Below, piece by piece: positions 12,601-22,199 of a stretch of DNA of 64,000 bases. Within the stretch, counting starts at the first letter, position 1. Each line of letters begins with the position of its first letter. The stretch is from NCBI GenBank assembly GCA_903813345.2, contig CAIIXF020000007.1, forward strand, positions 28,943,564 through 29,007,563, given 5' to 3'. This DNA comes from Owenia fusiformis (Eukaryota; Annelida; Polychaeta; Sabellida; Oweniidae). Position numbers and translations under genes: made by a program. The notes below the pieces were generated by a model, which was given only the letters and a program-made list of their open reading frames with translations, did no database searches and was not told where the DNA came from.

Positions 12601-15600
12601 ATGTAGATATACTGTACAGGGTGTGCCAAAAAAGTTTGCAACTTTATATGATACTCACTGCATGCACTTGTTGAAGGATGAATCTGTTCCAACTCTGTAT
12701 AAGACGAGGGAAGTTCACTTTCCCCTGGATCTCTTCAGCATCTCCCAGTACCAAACCAAGAGCTGAGGCCTCTGGGATTGTCCTGAATGCTCGCAGAAAA
12801 TTACTGGCCTATAAACAAGAAACTATTGTGTGACATAATGTCATATTGAACTCATCTCTGTTGTTTACTAAACTGCTGGCTGGTAACTTATTTTTCTTTA
12901 AAAAGTCTGATTCAACAATTATGAATACTGATTTTTAATTATTGAAAGTTTATCAAAAATCAATGTAACACAAGATGGACTTTGACCCCCTAAATAAATC
13001 CATTGACATCTGAGGATATTATAGCATTATTACATGATGGAGATATGATATATCGAAATATCACTTAAAGGAAAACAGATCACACGAGGCAAAGCATTCA
13101 GTCAGGAAATATTGATATCATCATTGTGATATTCCCCATATCAAATCCCTCCAGGTGAATAACTCCTTTTAATACACCTTCACAGTTCCATACCTGACAT
13201 GTCTGGCCTTTCTGTAAGTCCAGCATATGGAATAGCATCCCTAGCTCACAAGACAGACAGAACTCTTTGTCACATGTATGACTTAACAGGTAGCATCGTA
13301 GTGGCTCCACAAAATACAGAGCCTACAAGTCAAAAGTCATTTATTAACAATAGGCCTATTCTTAAGTTTTTTTCACTTTAGCTTCTTCATACAGAAAGAG
13401 TCCAGATCAATACCTGTAGTCATACTTCACATAGAACATACAATTTTCAATACAAATAGATGGAACCAAAGGAAATATGTTTTATTGTAATTTATTGCTT
13501 GCAGGGATGACAATAATACATTTAAACTGTGTAATAATTCTATGCTAGCTTGATATATGGATCTGTATGTGTTTCATGTATTATGTTTATGTAAGAAAAC
13601 GTAATAAAAATTAGATTTTAAGTTGTTCTTTTACCTGCAGCATTGAATTGCAGTAAGCATTGGGAATGTGTGTCTCCAGTCCAGCAAAGTTTGTTTTGTT
13701 ATAATGCCTGAAGTCAAAGTCTTCTACTCCAAGCTTGGAGTATTTGATCTCTACTTGTCGATAACGTTTTGGCACCACAACAAATGGATCATCCCCTGAA
13801 ACAAAAATGAAAAACAAAAAACATGGAGATGTGTACACACAGAAAATATGCATTAATATACAAGGTTGTCCTCGCCTTCAGGTAATCATCATAATAGATT
13901 TTATTGAAAGTTTGATCAGATTGACAACCACTCACTCATATACGAGGGGTGATCAATAAGGAATGGACGCTTTTTTACACAGATACTTTTTATAGACCAA
14001 TCCCTTTGATTTTCCTACCATCATTCAATTATCTATCAATTCTCAAGATTTGAAGACAAAATATATAATACATATTGATATATCCTTATTTCCACGAAGG
14101 AGGTACAGGTACCCCAGGATCACCCCTCGTAAGCTGACAATGTGCTCCCTGGCACACTATTGTGCGTGGTGTGCGGGAACATAAATAAACAAGGCATTAA
14201 CATGCAAAATGTCACTAACTACCATTTGTTACAGACACTTAACTACAAACACCAATGCTGAATGCCAGATGCCAAACACACTCCATTAAAAAATGTTGGA
14301 GGCTTTAACAATATGTAACAGCTTCTGGTGGTGACATAAAAAATGATATTGACATTTCTTATTAGATTGGTTCATAGTGGTAATTGTATTTGATTTATAG
14401 GAGTTTGAGTTAAGTTTTTCCCTATGTTTTAAAAATCTTATCCAACTTACCTCTACCCATGGGGGAGTCTGGTACAGTAGATCTGTTCTTACTGCTATCT
14501 GTTTTATTGTCACTCTTGTATGGCATTAGGTTACGTATACGTGTACCAGGGATGTTGGGGGCATAGCCACTGTTACTGCCTGGTATCATTTTAACAAATT
14601 GTAACAACTGGCTGTCTATAGGCTTAGCTATTCTGTTAAATACAAATTATCAATTTCTGAATATCTGTTGATAATGTACATAGCATATCTACTGTTACTG
14701 CCTGGTATCATATCAATTTGTAACTGGTTGTCTATAGGCTTAGCTATTCTGTTAAATACAAAAATACCAAATAGGTAAATTCTGAGTGTGTGTGTGAAAA
14801 GGTGCGTATTATAGCCACTGTTACAACTGGCCACTATCATGTCAACTGTGTGCAAATTACTAATTGCCATGCAATGTACCCAGAAACTGAAATTCATTAA
14901 AATAAAATACGAAAAAAATGTCCTCTATAGAATCATCTTTACAGCTGCGTGTAATTGTTTCCATTACTCCTTCCCATGATGTATATGAACTACACAGGCC
15001 CGTAGCCAGGGGGGGTTCGCAGGGTTCAGGCGAACCCCCCCTGGCCAAATTTTCTGTCAAAATCATGCAGTTTTTGAGCACTTCTCTAGTGATTTTAGCC
15101 TAATTTTGGCCAAAATTGTCAAATGTGAACCCCCCCTGGAAATTTTTGAAAATTGAACCCCCTCTTGGCAAATCCTGGCTACGGGCCTGCTACATATAAA
15201 GCTTCCTGCTTTAATCTAATCTAAATAAATAACAACATACCTGTATACTCTTTGACCAAGGTGTTCTGGCCAGTCTGAGAACAACTTCCCAGTTGAAGGG
15301 TAGAACATAGGGACACTAGCCAAAGATGCATGCTCATCTGTTATGGGGATAGGGTCGATGTGGTTTGGCTAAAATGTACAAATGTATTAATATAGGGCAT
15401 ATGGGTTACAATAAAACGCACATTTACATTGAAACCTGTGAAAGTGGAACACCTCTTGGAATGGAACACCTCTGTTAGTGGAACACTTCAGAGTCCAAAG
15501 AATTAAACTTACTAAATGTTAAATAAACCTCTATAAGTGGAACACCTCCTAAGTGGAACACCTGGTACAAAATATGTTCCACTTAGACAGGTTTTTCTGT

Positions 15601-18600
15601 ACATGTACATTTTGGGATTTTTAAATTGGCGAAAATTAGCACATTTATATTTAATGAAGACAGACTTATCAGTTTGTGTATCTGTGTGCTTAAATGTTGC
15701 CCCTTGCATCTTACTTTGAGTCAAAAAGTGACAAACATATTGGCTCACCCTGTATCTTATATTACATGTTATTTAGACCATCATTTATGCTTAAGTGAAC
15801 TTACAGGTTGTGGGAATTCAGTTGGTGTAGAGTAACTGTTGTATGTGGCTTCAGGAGTGCTAGAGTAAAGGTGTAAGAATCCTGAAAGAAACGGCAAGTA
15901 TATGCATATTATGTGTATACATTGTAGTATACACTGCAATATACAGGTTGGCCCAAAAATGCCAAAGAGTTCCTTCAAAACATTTCTAAAACATAATTTG
16001 TATTAACTGTATATTTGAAAAAAAGTCATAGTAAAAAACAAACATTTTGATGATTTTAAAATGTTTTGATATTTTGCTGTTTTTAAGCTTGAATTTTGGT
16101 TTCAAAAAAGAAATCCAAAAATTACATTGTTCACTAATTGATTTTAAGGAAAAGTAAGCTGGGTAAAACATTGAGCACAGAGAGCCAATATATGTCAAAA
16201 ATAGTTATCATACCCCCAGCATCAGCAAAACACATGGACTGATATGTTGAGGCAACCTCAAATGCTGTACACATCTGTCCCATAGTATCTATCTGGAAGA
16301 TCTCCCCTGTTGGCTGGCTACCAGCCTCCATCATTTGGTACTGCCCCATCTAAATGAGTATATAAATTACATCTATGTAAATTATCAATTTCATAATGAG
16401 GCCCTAGCTCCACAATTTTGCGTTTGAATTTGTTCACATTATCATAATACAATTAAGAAACATTAATTTCGAGATTTTAACTTTCATATCCAACATGAGA
16501 TTTTTTTCTTTTTGAGGGAAACAATAACAGGAAAATTTGTCTATTAGAGCCAACTACCAGGCATCAACTTTAAGTAAGAGCATTTTTATCAGAACTTCTG
16601 AACCAGCCCTTGTATAATTTGGACTTCAAGGCGTTTACAGTATTACTTACTGGGGACACTACAACCAATCTGCTGGAGTATGCAGGGATAAACCTCACAA
16701 ATATTGGGTCATACATCATCTGCACAGGGCCTAGGGCTCTCATCATTCTAAGATCATAGGTCATCAGAAACCTGTCAACTGCCATATTACCCATCCTAAA
16801 ATGTACAAACCAGAGAAAGAAAGTTTGGAATTACAGGAATTTGAACAATGAACAAGGTACTTGAACTGGATTGAAATTGATATTTGATTACATGTATGTA
16901 TATATATATAGACACATTGAAATTCTATTAGTACATTGTTCCTTCATTCATACTCAGCATACAATAAAGCTCAAAAAGCAATGTGAAGTAAAGTTCATGT
17001 TTAACATGGGAAGAGAACCAGATAACATGCAAGTAAAACAAGGCATTAACATACAAAATGCCACAACCTGCCGTTTGTTACAGATGCCAAATGTGGGCCG
17101 CCGGCTGCCAAATGCGGTCCACAAAAAAGTTGGAGACTATAACAATATTTCACCACTTGTGGTTGTGACGTAATAAAACGAGCTGTTTACAAGACCACAC
17201 CGTAATATGATTTTATCACACTATATTACACACCTGCTTCCAAATCCACATGTAACCAGCATGTTACCATGGACATCAAAGTCTGACAATGACGCAGAAT
17301 GTGCCTCGATTACATTCAATGTGTCCCAGGCTCTATCATCTCTCAATGTCACTCGTCCACTTGAGTCGCCAACATATACTACGTTCTTTAGTTGTCGCAT
17401 GATGGCACAGCCAGGCTCACTGACTTCAACCTTAAATACAGTGAACAGCTCTCTCTAGTGAACACATGAATTAAGTGAACACCACATTAAGACATATATT
17501 ACATTGACTTCTGTATAAAATCGTATCTCTGTTATGAACATGAATATTTCTTCCTGTTTGACTGTATATGTAGTTTGTCATATATTATGAGGTGAATATT
17601 TCAATCTGTTTGATTAGTAGAAAAGTTATATTTGATGAAGTGAATATTTCTACATGTTTGATTGTCTTACCTGAGTTTAAAGAAGACAAAAGGTTATATT
17701 TAATGAGGTGAATATTTCTACCTGTTTGATTGCTTTGCCAGTTGTAAGGTCAAGGTTGATGAGGCGGGTATGATGACCACCTAAGAGCAGAGATGTGGGG
17801 CTCCTGACTAACATACACTGCATGTCATCAACATTTTCACCCCTAAAAGTACATTATGCATTAACACGGTCCCGTTTACACCGTTCCCTATTAGTGGTTT
17901 TGTTGCATTAATACGGAATAAATAACACCATTTCATGAAAAATGGTGACCCTGTCCTACGGAAATTGTCCTACGGAGTTTTCATGAAATGGTATGATTTA
18001 TTCCGTATCAATGTCAACAAAACCACTAATATGAAATGGTGTAAACGGGACCGTGTTAAGTAAACTGTTGGAACGTTATTTTATTCCAATGTCAATTGAT
18101 GAAAGACATATTTTATGGAATTTAAGAATTTTAAAAAATAAATAATAATGTCTTGTGTCACTTTAAGCTTTATTTTTCAATTTTAGAAATTTCAACTTTC
18201 ATACCTGAAATCAAACACCGTTCTACCTTCTTTAACAGAGCACCTTAATTGATCTTTAGTAAGTGCAAGTACACGACCCTCTAATGAAGCCATCTGGCGT
18301 ATTGCATCTGTAGCGTGGATGTGGAAAGATGTGTATTTCTGCATATGCTGGCCATGGTAGGATGTTATATGCCCCTGAAATAAGTTATTAATGACATTTT
18401 ATATTGCCAATTCATCTTATTTCTAAGTAGAACATATCTAGATTGAAAAGTGAATGCATGATAGTGTAGGTATCTAGGAGTGTATTCAACATGTATCACC
18501 TGAGCATGTTAAACCTATTTAATGTGGTTTGCATACATGTACCTTCTGTTTCTATGTATGAGTAAAATTGCTGTAATATTTAAAAAATTAACAGTTGAAG

Positions 18601-19387
18601 CATTTCATTGTTAATATTTACACTTGCAAATTCTTATGTCTTATATGGGTTTATAATTTTTCATGTATTTTTAATTTCATTTCTAATGGGTATTTCAATC
18701 TTTTCCCTTGCCTCTCCTGATCCTGACCAAAGAAGTTCCTCATGTGTGTCAAAATGTAGAGTAGAAACACCAAAGTGGTTGCTGCGATCAGCCATCAATT
18801 GCTGCACCAATTGGTATTCCCCTCCATCATGAGCTATAAATAAATATTAGGATAGTATATAGTACATGTATTGTATATTAGGATTGTATTCAGGGTAACA
18901 GGGTGATCCCATTGGTCTAAATGCCTATGGTCAGAATCCTCTTGGTCCAAAACCCTTTCATCCAAATCCAAATGGTACGAAACCCAATTGTTCAAATCCT
19001 AATGGTCCGAATCCCAATTACCCAAATCCCATTGGTCCAAAACCAAATCATCCAAATCCCAATATGATCAATCAGACCAATTTGATTTGGACCATTGGGA
19101 TTCGAACCAATGGCATGTCTTCAGAGTAATGACCAGGGTTTTTATAGATAGAAGCTAAAAACTAGCTTTCTGAGATATGTAAGTAGTTTATTAGTTTTTT
19201 ATATAAAAAATGAATGATTTTTATTTATAACATTGAATTGTTGACATTTGATTGCTGTAGGTTTGATTGACTCACAAAAAATCGGACTGTAGAAATACTC
19301 ATAAATACTTGTAAAACTTTACAACTCACCTTGACTGTTGTACATAGCAGGAACATTTGGGTCAACATACTGATTGCTGAACTCCAT
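692..19387 (-). CDS. PAN2: PAN2, catalytic subunit of the PAN2-PAN3 poly(A)-specific deadenylase (25 coding exons)
   Basis: PAN2 removes mRNA poly(A) tails in the cytoplasm with PAN3, an early step of mRNA decay. Coding exons in transcript order (plus coordinates): 19330-19387, 18712-18833, 18205-18374, 17722-17842, 17234-17430, 16651-16795, 16214-16349, 15805-15881, 15241-15368, 14451-14632, 13635-13795, 13194-13322, 12659-12808, 11860-11969, 10247-10380, 9599-9807, 8816-8940, 8437-8563, 7931-8131, 5567-5657, 5054-5208, 2667-2810, 1974-2153, 1340-1433, 692-909. Every junction keeps phase, and the sum of 3564 nt gives 1187 aa plus TAA, close to the about 1200 aa of the human protein. All introns look GT-AG except intron 2, which has a GC donor. 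The start is MEFSNQY, just after an acceptor. Domains: WD40, linker, inactive USP-like domain, DEDDh nuclease. No key nuclease residue is missing. The family call is from remembered alignment to human PAN2 and is very secure. Confidence 0.96.
910..2666 (-). other. PAN2 introns 22-24, mostly featureless
   Basis: The three introns (2154-2666, 1434-1973, 910-1339) are AT-rich. Near 1918-1945 there is an ACCGGGTGGGCCAAAAAA-like end (minus strand) resembling one terminus of the CAGGGTG element family, without a recognised partner. Nothing else was found. Confidence 0.4.
3104..4771. mobile_element. Non-autonomous DNA element filled with a degenerate about 33-bp minisatellite
   Basis: Lies in PAN2 intron 21. 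Its termini are inverted repeats: CAGACTTGCCAACCT at 3104-3118 and AGGTTGGCAAGTCTG at 4757-4771. The direct repeat ATGTAA flanks both sides (3098-3103 and 4772-4777). About 3125-4008 is some two dozen imperfect units of the type ACGGGAGTTTTTACGG plus TAGATTT and a run of A; about 4425-4765 is a second block of related short units. Between them, 4009-4424 is unique sequence. The TIR and a short host duplication suggest a hAT-like origin (inference). Confidence 0.75.
4884..4956. mobile_element. Short CAGGGTG-family MITE
   Basis: A 73-bp hairpin-like element that starts CAGGGTGAG and ends CTCACCCTG, with TA dinucleotides on both sides (4882-4883 and 4957-4958). It sits in PAN2 intron 21. The TA target and terminus match a recurring Tc1/mariner-like family in this window. 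Confidence 0.6.
5621..7715 (-). repeat. 70-bp tandem array of about 30 units, each a PAN2 exon 20 splice acceptor plus exon start
   Basis: Units begin (GAACC on plus) at 5621, 5691, 5761, 5831, 5901, 5971, 6041, 6111, 6181, 6250 and then every 69-70 bp to 7649, thirty in all. On the minus strand each unit reads as a pyrimidine-rich stretch, CTCTATTTCAG, then TATGGTGCTGTCCAC and the codons for HFDLDWKVP. Only the unit at 5621-5690 continues into the rest of exon 20 (5567-5657); it is the functional one. The other 29 lie upstream in intron 19 and most keep the AG. Seventy is not a multiple of three, and reading on from a decoy acceptor meets a stop after one unit. Confidence 0.95.
9425..9566. 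mobile_element. Hairpin MITE in PAN2 intron 16
   Basis: The ends are inverted repeats of about 24 bp: GTCACATTTGCTCCGAT near 9433 and ATCGGAGCAAATGTGAC near 9542-9558, extended by ATGCCT at 9425-9430 and AGGCAT at 9561-9566. Internal sequence also pairs (CCGATTGAGT with ACTCAATCGG). No coding content. Confidence 0.7.
10412..11596. mobile_element. CAGGGTG-family element with long terminal inverted repeats in PAN2 intron 14
   Basis: Starts CAGGGTGGTCCAAAAAA at 10412 and ends with its complement at 11596, flanked by TA (10410-10411 and 11597-11598). The inverted arms run roughly 90-150 bp (for example TGCACCAAAACTTTACTGAG near 10479 pairs with 11507-11530). No transposase frame survives. A second element is nested inside at 10873-11045. 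Terminus and TA target point to a Tc1/mariner-like family. Confidence 0.8.
10873..11045. mobile_element. Nested CCGGTGTAAAAG hairpin element, copy 1
   Basis: Begins CCGGTGTAAAAGGGTAGG at 10873 and ends CTTTTACACCGG at 11045, inside the larger element. A second copy with nearly the same sequence is at 62922-63086, also nested in a CAGGGTG-type element, which proves it is a separate mobile unit. Confidence 0.7.
11996..12640. repeat. Tandem duplication of an about 345-bp unit in PAN2 intron 13
   Basis: The segment starting CATTTTAAAAACTGCATC at 11996 recurs at 12341, giving two head-to-tail units of about 345 bp, roughly 93% alike by eye. Each ends with a solo CAGGGTGTG(T/C)CAAAAAA terminus (12267 and 12617), so an abandoned transposon end was copied with the unit. 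Diverged single copies of the core (AACAAGGCATTAACAT) occur at about 14188-14340 and 17008-17170. Confidence 0.75.
14188..14340. repeat. Diverged copy of the GGCATTAACATGCAAAATG dispersed repeat
   Basis: Shares AACAAGGCATTAACATGC, TTGTTACAGA, CAATATGTAACAGCTTCTGG and neighbouring strings with the units at 11996-12640, with deletions and mismatches. It lies in PAN2 intron 10. Confidence 0.55.
14636..14850 (-). repeat. Degenerate duplications of the PAN2 exon 10 acceptor and exon start
   Basis: On the minus strand 14762-14636 repeats the exon 10 junction: TATTTAACAG, then codons reading [20 protein letters not shown]. The real exon (14451-14632) reads [24 protein letters not shown] third, weaker copy spans about 14850-14800 (CAGTTGTAACAGTGGCTATA). 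The copies are about 125 bp apart and not in frame with the gene, so they appear to be decoy junctions in intron 9. Confidence 0.75.
14995..15189. mobile_element. hAT-like MITE with CAGGCCCGTAGCCAGG ends
   Basis: Terminal inverted repeats CAGGCCCGTAGCCAGG and CCTGGCTACGGGCCTG bound a 195-bp element rich in poly-G/poly-C tracts. CTACA is repeated directly at both sides (14990-14994 and 15190-15194). This terminus is familiar from many invertebrate genomes; assignment to hAT is from memory. Confidence 0.75.
15440..15600. repeat. AAGTGGAACA-rich dispersed repeat
   Basis: Multiple copies of (T/A)AGTGGAACACC occur at 15450-15560 with the complement GTTCCACTTAGACAGG at about 15576. A related stretch is at 5485-5510 (ATAAGTGGAACACCC). 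It is in PAN2 intron 8; no coding potential was seen. Confidence 0.5.
17008..17170. repeat. Second diverged copy of the GGCATTAACAT dispersed repeat
   Basis: Shares CAAGGCATTAACATACAAAATG, TTTGTTACAGATGCC, AAAAAGTTGGAGACTA and the final CACCACTTGTGGTTGTGAC with the 345-bp units at 11996. It lies in PAN2 intron 5. Confidence 0.5.
17540..17735 (-). repeat. Degenerate copies of the PAN2 exon 4 donor junction
   Basis: The exon 4 end reads, on minus, AATCAAACAG then GTAGAAATATTCACC. Copies follow in the intron near 17640 (AATCAAACATGTAGAAATATTC), 17592 (AATCAAACAGATTGAAATAT) and 17545 (AGTCAAACAGGAAGAAATAT). Spacing is about 47-70 bp. The copied donors have lost or shifted the GT. Confidence 0.6.
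17861..18059. mobile_element. TTAA-flanked palindromic MITE (piggyBac-like target)
   Basis: Inverted ends CACGGTCCCGTTTAC and GTAAACGGGACCGTG are each bordered by TTAA (17861-17864 and 18056-18059). The arms continue with ATTAGTGGTTTTGTTG and its complement, then TTATTCCGTAT. No coding content. TTAA duplication is the piggyBac hallmark, so the family is inferred from the target. Confidence 0.75.
18897..19125. repeat. Degenerate short tandem repeat of about 16 bp (AATCCCATTGGTCCAA type)
   Basis: Some thirteen imperfect units such as CCCATTGGTCTAAATG, CCAAATCCAAATGGTACG and AATCCCATTGGTCCAA lie in PAN2 intron 1, ending with an inverted stretch (ATTTGGACCATTGGGATTCG). The same motif recurs at 28805-28865. 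Confidence 0.7.
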
Positions 19388-21000
19388 TGTCTAAAATATA
19401 AATAAAATATGAAATCAACAGAGAACTTATTTGATATTAGGTGACTCAATAGCTTTTTAATAATTTTTTTATGCAACTTATTTAATATGTAAATACGTTA
19501 AAAATGATCCATGAATAATAGGAAAATAAAGATATAATAATAATAATTACATGGAAAACTGCAAAAAATGATTTTGTAAATTATCCAATATTTCCAATAG
19601 GATCAACAGAAACATTTAACTAGATGATCCTGTTGACATTGAGATTAACAATTGGACCATAAATAAACATTGAAACATCATTTACAGGTAACACTGTATC
19701 AATGAAAAAATAATTGGAAATTGAACGGTTAAGCTGTGTTGTTAAAACTGGCATAAACTGAACGTAAAAATCAAATCCCTCCAAGAAGGTCCCAGCCCTG
19801 TTTTCAGTAGTCTGTACATGTATCTGTCTATGGGCAATAAAGAGAAAGCCCATGATCTGTCAGACTGACTTTTGGTCTGTCAACCTTACATACATGTACT
19901 GTCCTGTGGAAATTACAGTGAAATTCTATGCACAAAATTATCGATTTGAGGAAGCATTACTTCACAAGAAAAAAACATTGTAACACTTCAATTAGGTAGC
20001 AAGTAAGGTACATGTACAATAAAATGCTTAGATTTAGAAAAATTTAGATTTGGACTTAGAAAGTAAAAAATATGCAAATTAAATTTACTACAACAGCCAT
20101 TTGAAGAACAATACCTAAAGTAAACAAATGTTTTGCAAATACCAAATGTTAACATATAAGACGTATACTCAGATATTTTCATCCTATTTTCATTTCAATT
20201 TTCAGAACAATAGCAATAGGATATATAGTCGAGACAGGCTGAGTATTGGCAATTTTTTTCAAAGTTGCTTTGAATTGATTGAAGGTGGTTGTGAATTTTC
20301 AACCAGTCTGTGAAATTCACTTGGAGAGAAGTGAGCAAGCAGAACATAGGTAAATACCAGCCCTGTATATTGAATTGATTGGATGCCGAGGACAAATTCA
20401 GAGATGTTTGTTTAAATCCAATTGTTTGTGGTGCTTTAATGCCACCTTTTGTAGTCTCTGGTGCTCGTCTTCACTTTGTAATATCACTGATGTGGTTTAC
20501 ATTATTGTTTTGTTACTAAGAGTTTATTTTATCTTTAACTTGAAGTCCTTATCTACATTTAACTAAAATCTTTTGCTTTTTATGATGTAGGACCATAGTA
20601 CATCATACAGCTTTCTATCCATGTTCTTGTTTAGTGTTTGGTTTTCTCTAGCCAGTGTTTTCAAGTCAAGTGAGCCAAGTGCACACTTATTTTCACTTTC
20701 CAGAAGTGTGCAGTTTGCATCATATAGCATTTTTCCCTTAGTTCTTGGAGTTAGTTGCAGATGGGAGCATTTTAGTTTTTGCAAAACAATTTTGAAAACT
20801 AGACTACTACTTTTTTCAAGGCCTGACTGCGTTGCTAACATGCTAAATATAAGAGTTAGCTGACGTTTGGGAGTCTGACTTACCTTCTAAAGGTTAGAAC
20901 CCGAATCTTAATGAAACCATATCACCTTTGTTCCGTCAACCATATAGCATTTGCCACAACATCCAAGAGGTAAATCATGGATCGAGAAAATGAATGTTTT
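19388..21000 (-). promoter_or_regulatory. PAN2 5'UTR intron and upstream non-coding exon
   Basis: The first coding exon begins at 19390 after acceptor TTTTAG, only 3 nt before the ATG. A strong donor, AGAAG followed by GTAAGTCAG, ends an upstream exon at 20884 on the minus strand, so a 5'UTR intron 19391-20883 is likely. The non-coding exon would extend to about 20950-21000; the transcription start is not visible directly. Confidence 0.5.
20803..20937 (-). repeat. 135-bp inverted repeat, arm 1 (contains the PAN2 5'UTR donor)
   Basis: This segment reappears in reverse complement at 23970-24104, also 135 bp, with only about two mismatches (GACGGAACAAAG against GACGCAACAAAG; AGCAACGCAG against AGCGACGCAG). 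It includes the exon end AGAAG and donor GTAAGTCAGAC. Confidence 0.9.
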
Positions 21001-21836
21001 CCTTGTAAGTTCCGGAAGTTTCAATACGAAAAATTACCGAACATATGTGAAAACTGAATATTTGTTCGTTGTTATCACGATTTACAGGTTCGTTTGTTCT
21101 TCAATGTTTTGGTCTAAATTATAAAGCATCACCAACAGGTCTTACTCTATTAATCGACTAATACAGCAGACGGCTCATATTTCTACGTAGCATTTCATTC
21201 AGACCAATAGTGGGAGTGTAGATCACGCAGTTTCGTTCGTTGCGTACTTCACTTGAAATTGGTAATTTTAAATATTGACTACTTCACTTGCTTGGCGGAT
21301 GTAGAACATTGCTTAATATTCTTTTAATTTTCACACCAGACATGCTTGGTTGACACGTCAACAAAGTAAAGTTCAAGGGTCAATGCGTTATTTCGTGATA
21401 AGTGTGATAACCCAACAGATTTACTTTCTTGTTTGCTGATATTCAGTAATGTCAGTTCGATGTCTCACCACTGTTGGGTTTCACTTAATGTTGTTTATAT
21501 ACTCACATACATGTTTAGATCGTTATTATCCACTAAAGTGTCATATTCTAGTAATTTGTGGATATTGTTGGTCCCGTTCGTACTTTTGGCGTAATTCTCG
21601 AACTATTCTTAGTTCCGTTCGTACTTTTGACGTAACAAGGTCAAAGGTTACTGTCGTAGTTTTCTGGTCTAAATTTCACCCTGTTAACTATGTTTTATCA
21701 TAAATCTAGTAGGATATGCACTTAATACGTAAATTAAGCTCTCTATAGGTAGTTTAAACTTAGCAATCAGTCCTGTATTGGCGAAGCTATGGCCGTTTTT
21801 GTGGATTTACATAAGTTCGTAATTTATGTCGGTCGC

Positions 21837-21970
21837 TGCGCATGCGCAGAAGACAGGTAGCCATCTTATGTTTTTCGAGTAAATCGTTCGTGATTTGCTC
21901 CGCTATCTTCACTCAAAATGTCGCTATCGTTGACCGTCGAGGTGTCTAAACTGTCTCACGATTTACACCA
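21837..21970 (+). promoter_or_regulatory. Promoter-like segment with NRF1 and YY1 motifs and a candidate divergent first coding exon
   Basis: TGCGCATGCGCA at 21837-21848 is a perfect NRF1 palindrome and GCCATCTT at 21860-21867 is a YY1 core, a common pair in animal housekeeping promoters. About 50 bp downstream an ATG at 21918 opens 53 nt reading MSLSLTVEVSKLSHDLH, ending at a consensus donor GTAAGTCG (21971). Without splicing it stops at once (TAA). I do not recognise the peptide and see no following exon in the window. Confidence 0.35.
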
Positions 21971-22199
21971 GTAAGTCGTCCGTCCACATGAGGTGATTAC
22001 AACAGGATTTGCACGAAGTCTGACCCCCGAATCAGGCTTGAAGTTTGAGGTTCACCCCTCCCGCATCACTTGCAAATGTCAGCACGTCTGTCAAATGGCG
22101 AACCACATATACCACCAACCACCAACCACTCATATGCTGATGCAAATACCTCATGTGGATGGACACCCTACACCTCATTTCAAGCTGTAAGCACTCTAT

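Larger units (their letters stand above)
5567..13795 (-). other. PAN2: PAN2 exons 11-20: catalytically dead ubiquitin-hydrolase-like domain with a CCCH-like insert
   Basis: Residues about 446-924. The segment [11 protein letters not shown] in exon 11 is where active USPs carry their nucleophile Cys; by alignment that position is Ala here, as in other PAN2 proteins, so the domain is a scaffold. Exons 12-16 hold zinc-binding-type CxC pairs ([19 protein letters not shown]). Exon 17 (8816-8940) adds C763, C769, C774 and H778 in C-x5-C-x4-C-x3-H spacing ([16 protein letters not shown]). Exons 18-20 continue with [33 protein letters not shown] and [13 protein letters not shown]. Confidence 0.92.
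14451..15368 (-). other. PAN2: PAN2 exons 9-10: linker to the pseudo-USP domain
   Basis: Residues about 343-445. Exon 9 has the proline-rich [10 protein letters not shown] stretch and [13 protein letters not shown]. Exon 10 has [18 protein letters not shown], matching the conserved GYAPNPRTRLRNQIPY-like segment of vertebrate PAN2, then a low-complexity Ser/Asp/Lys tail. In the family this linker wraps PAN3. The acceptor and start of exon 10 are duplicated upstream at 14636-14762. Confidence 0.9.
15805..19387 (-). other. PAN2: PAN2 exons 1-8: N-terminal WD40 domain
   Basis: Exons 1-8 encode residues 1 to about 342. Family-typical strings are visible, including [11 protein letters not shown] followed by [38 protein letters not shown] and [16 protein letters not shown]. 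In known PAN2 proteins this beta-propeller helps dock substrates and PAN3. Exon 2 ends at 18712 with donor GCAAGG instead of GT; using it restores exactly the length and phase expected between ELLWSGSGE and GHITSY. Exon 4 ends at 17722, and degenerate copies of its donor side lie downstream in the intron. Confidence 0.93.
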
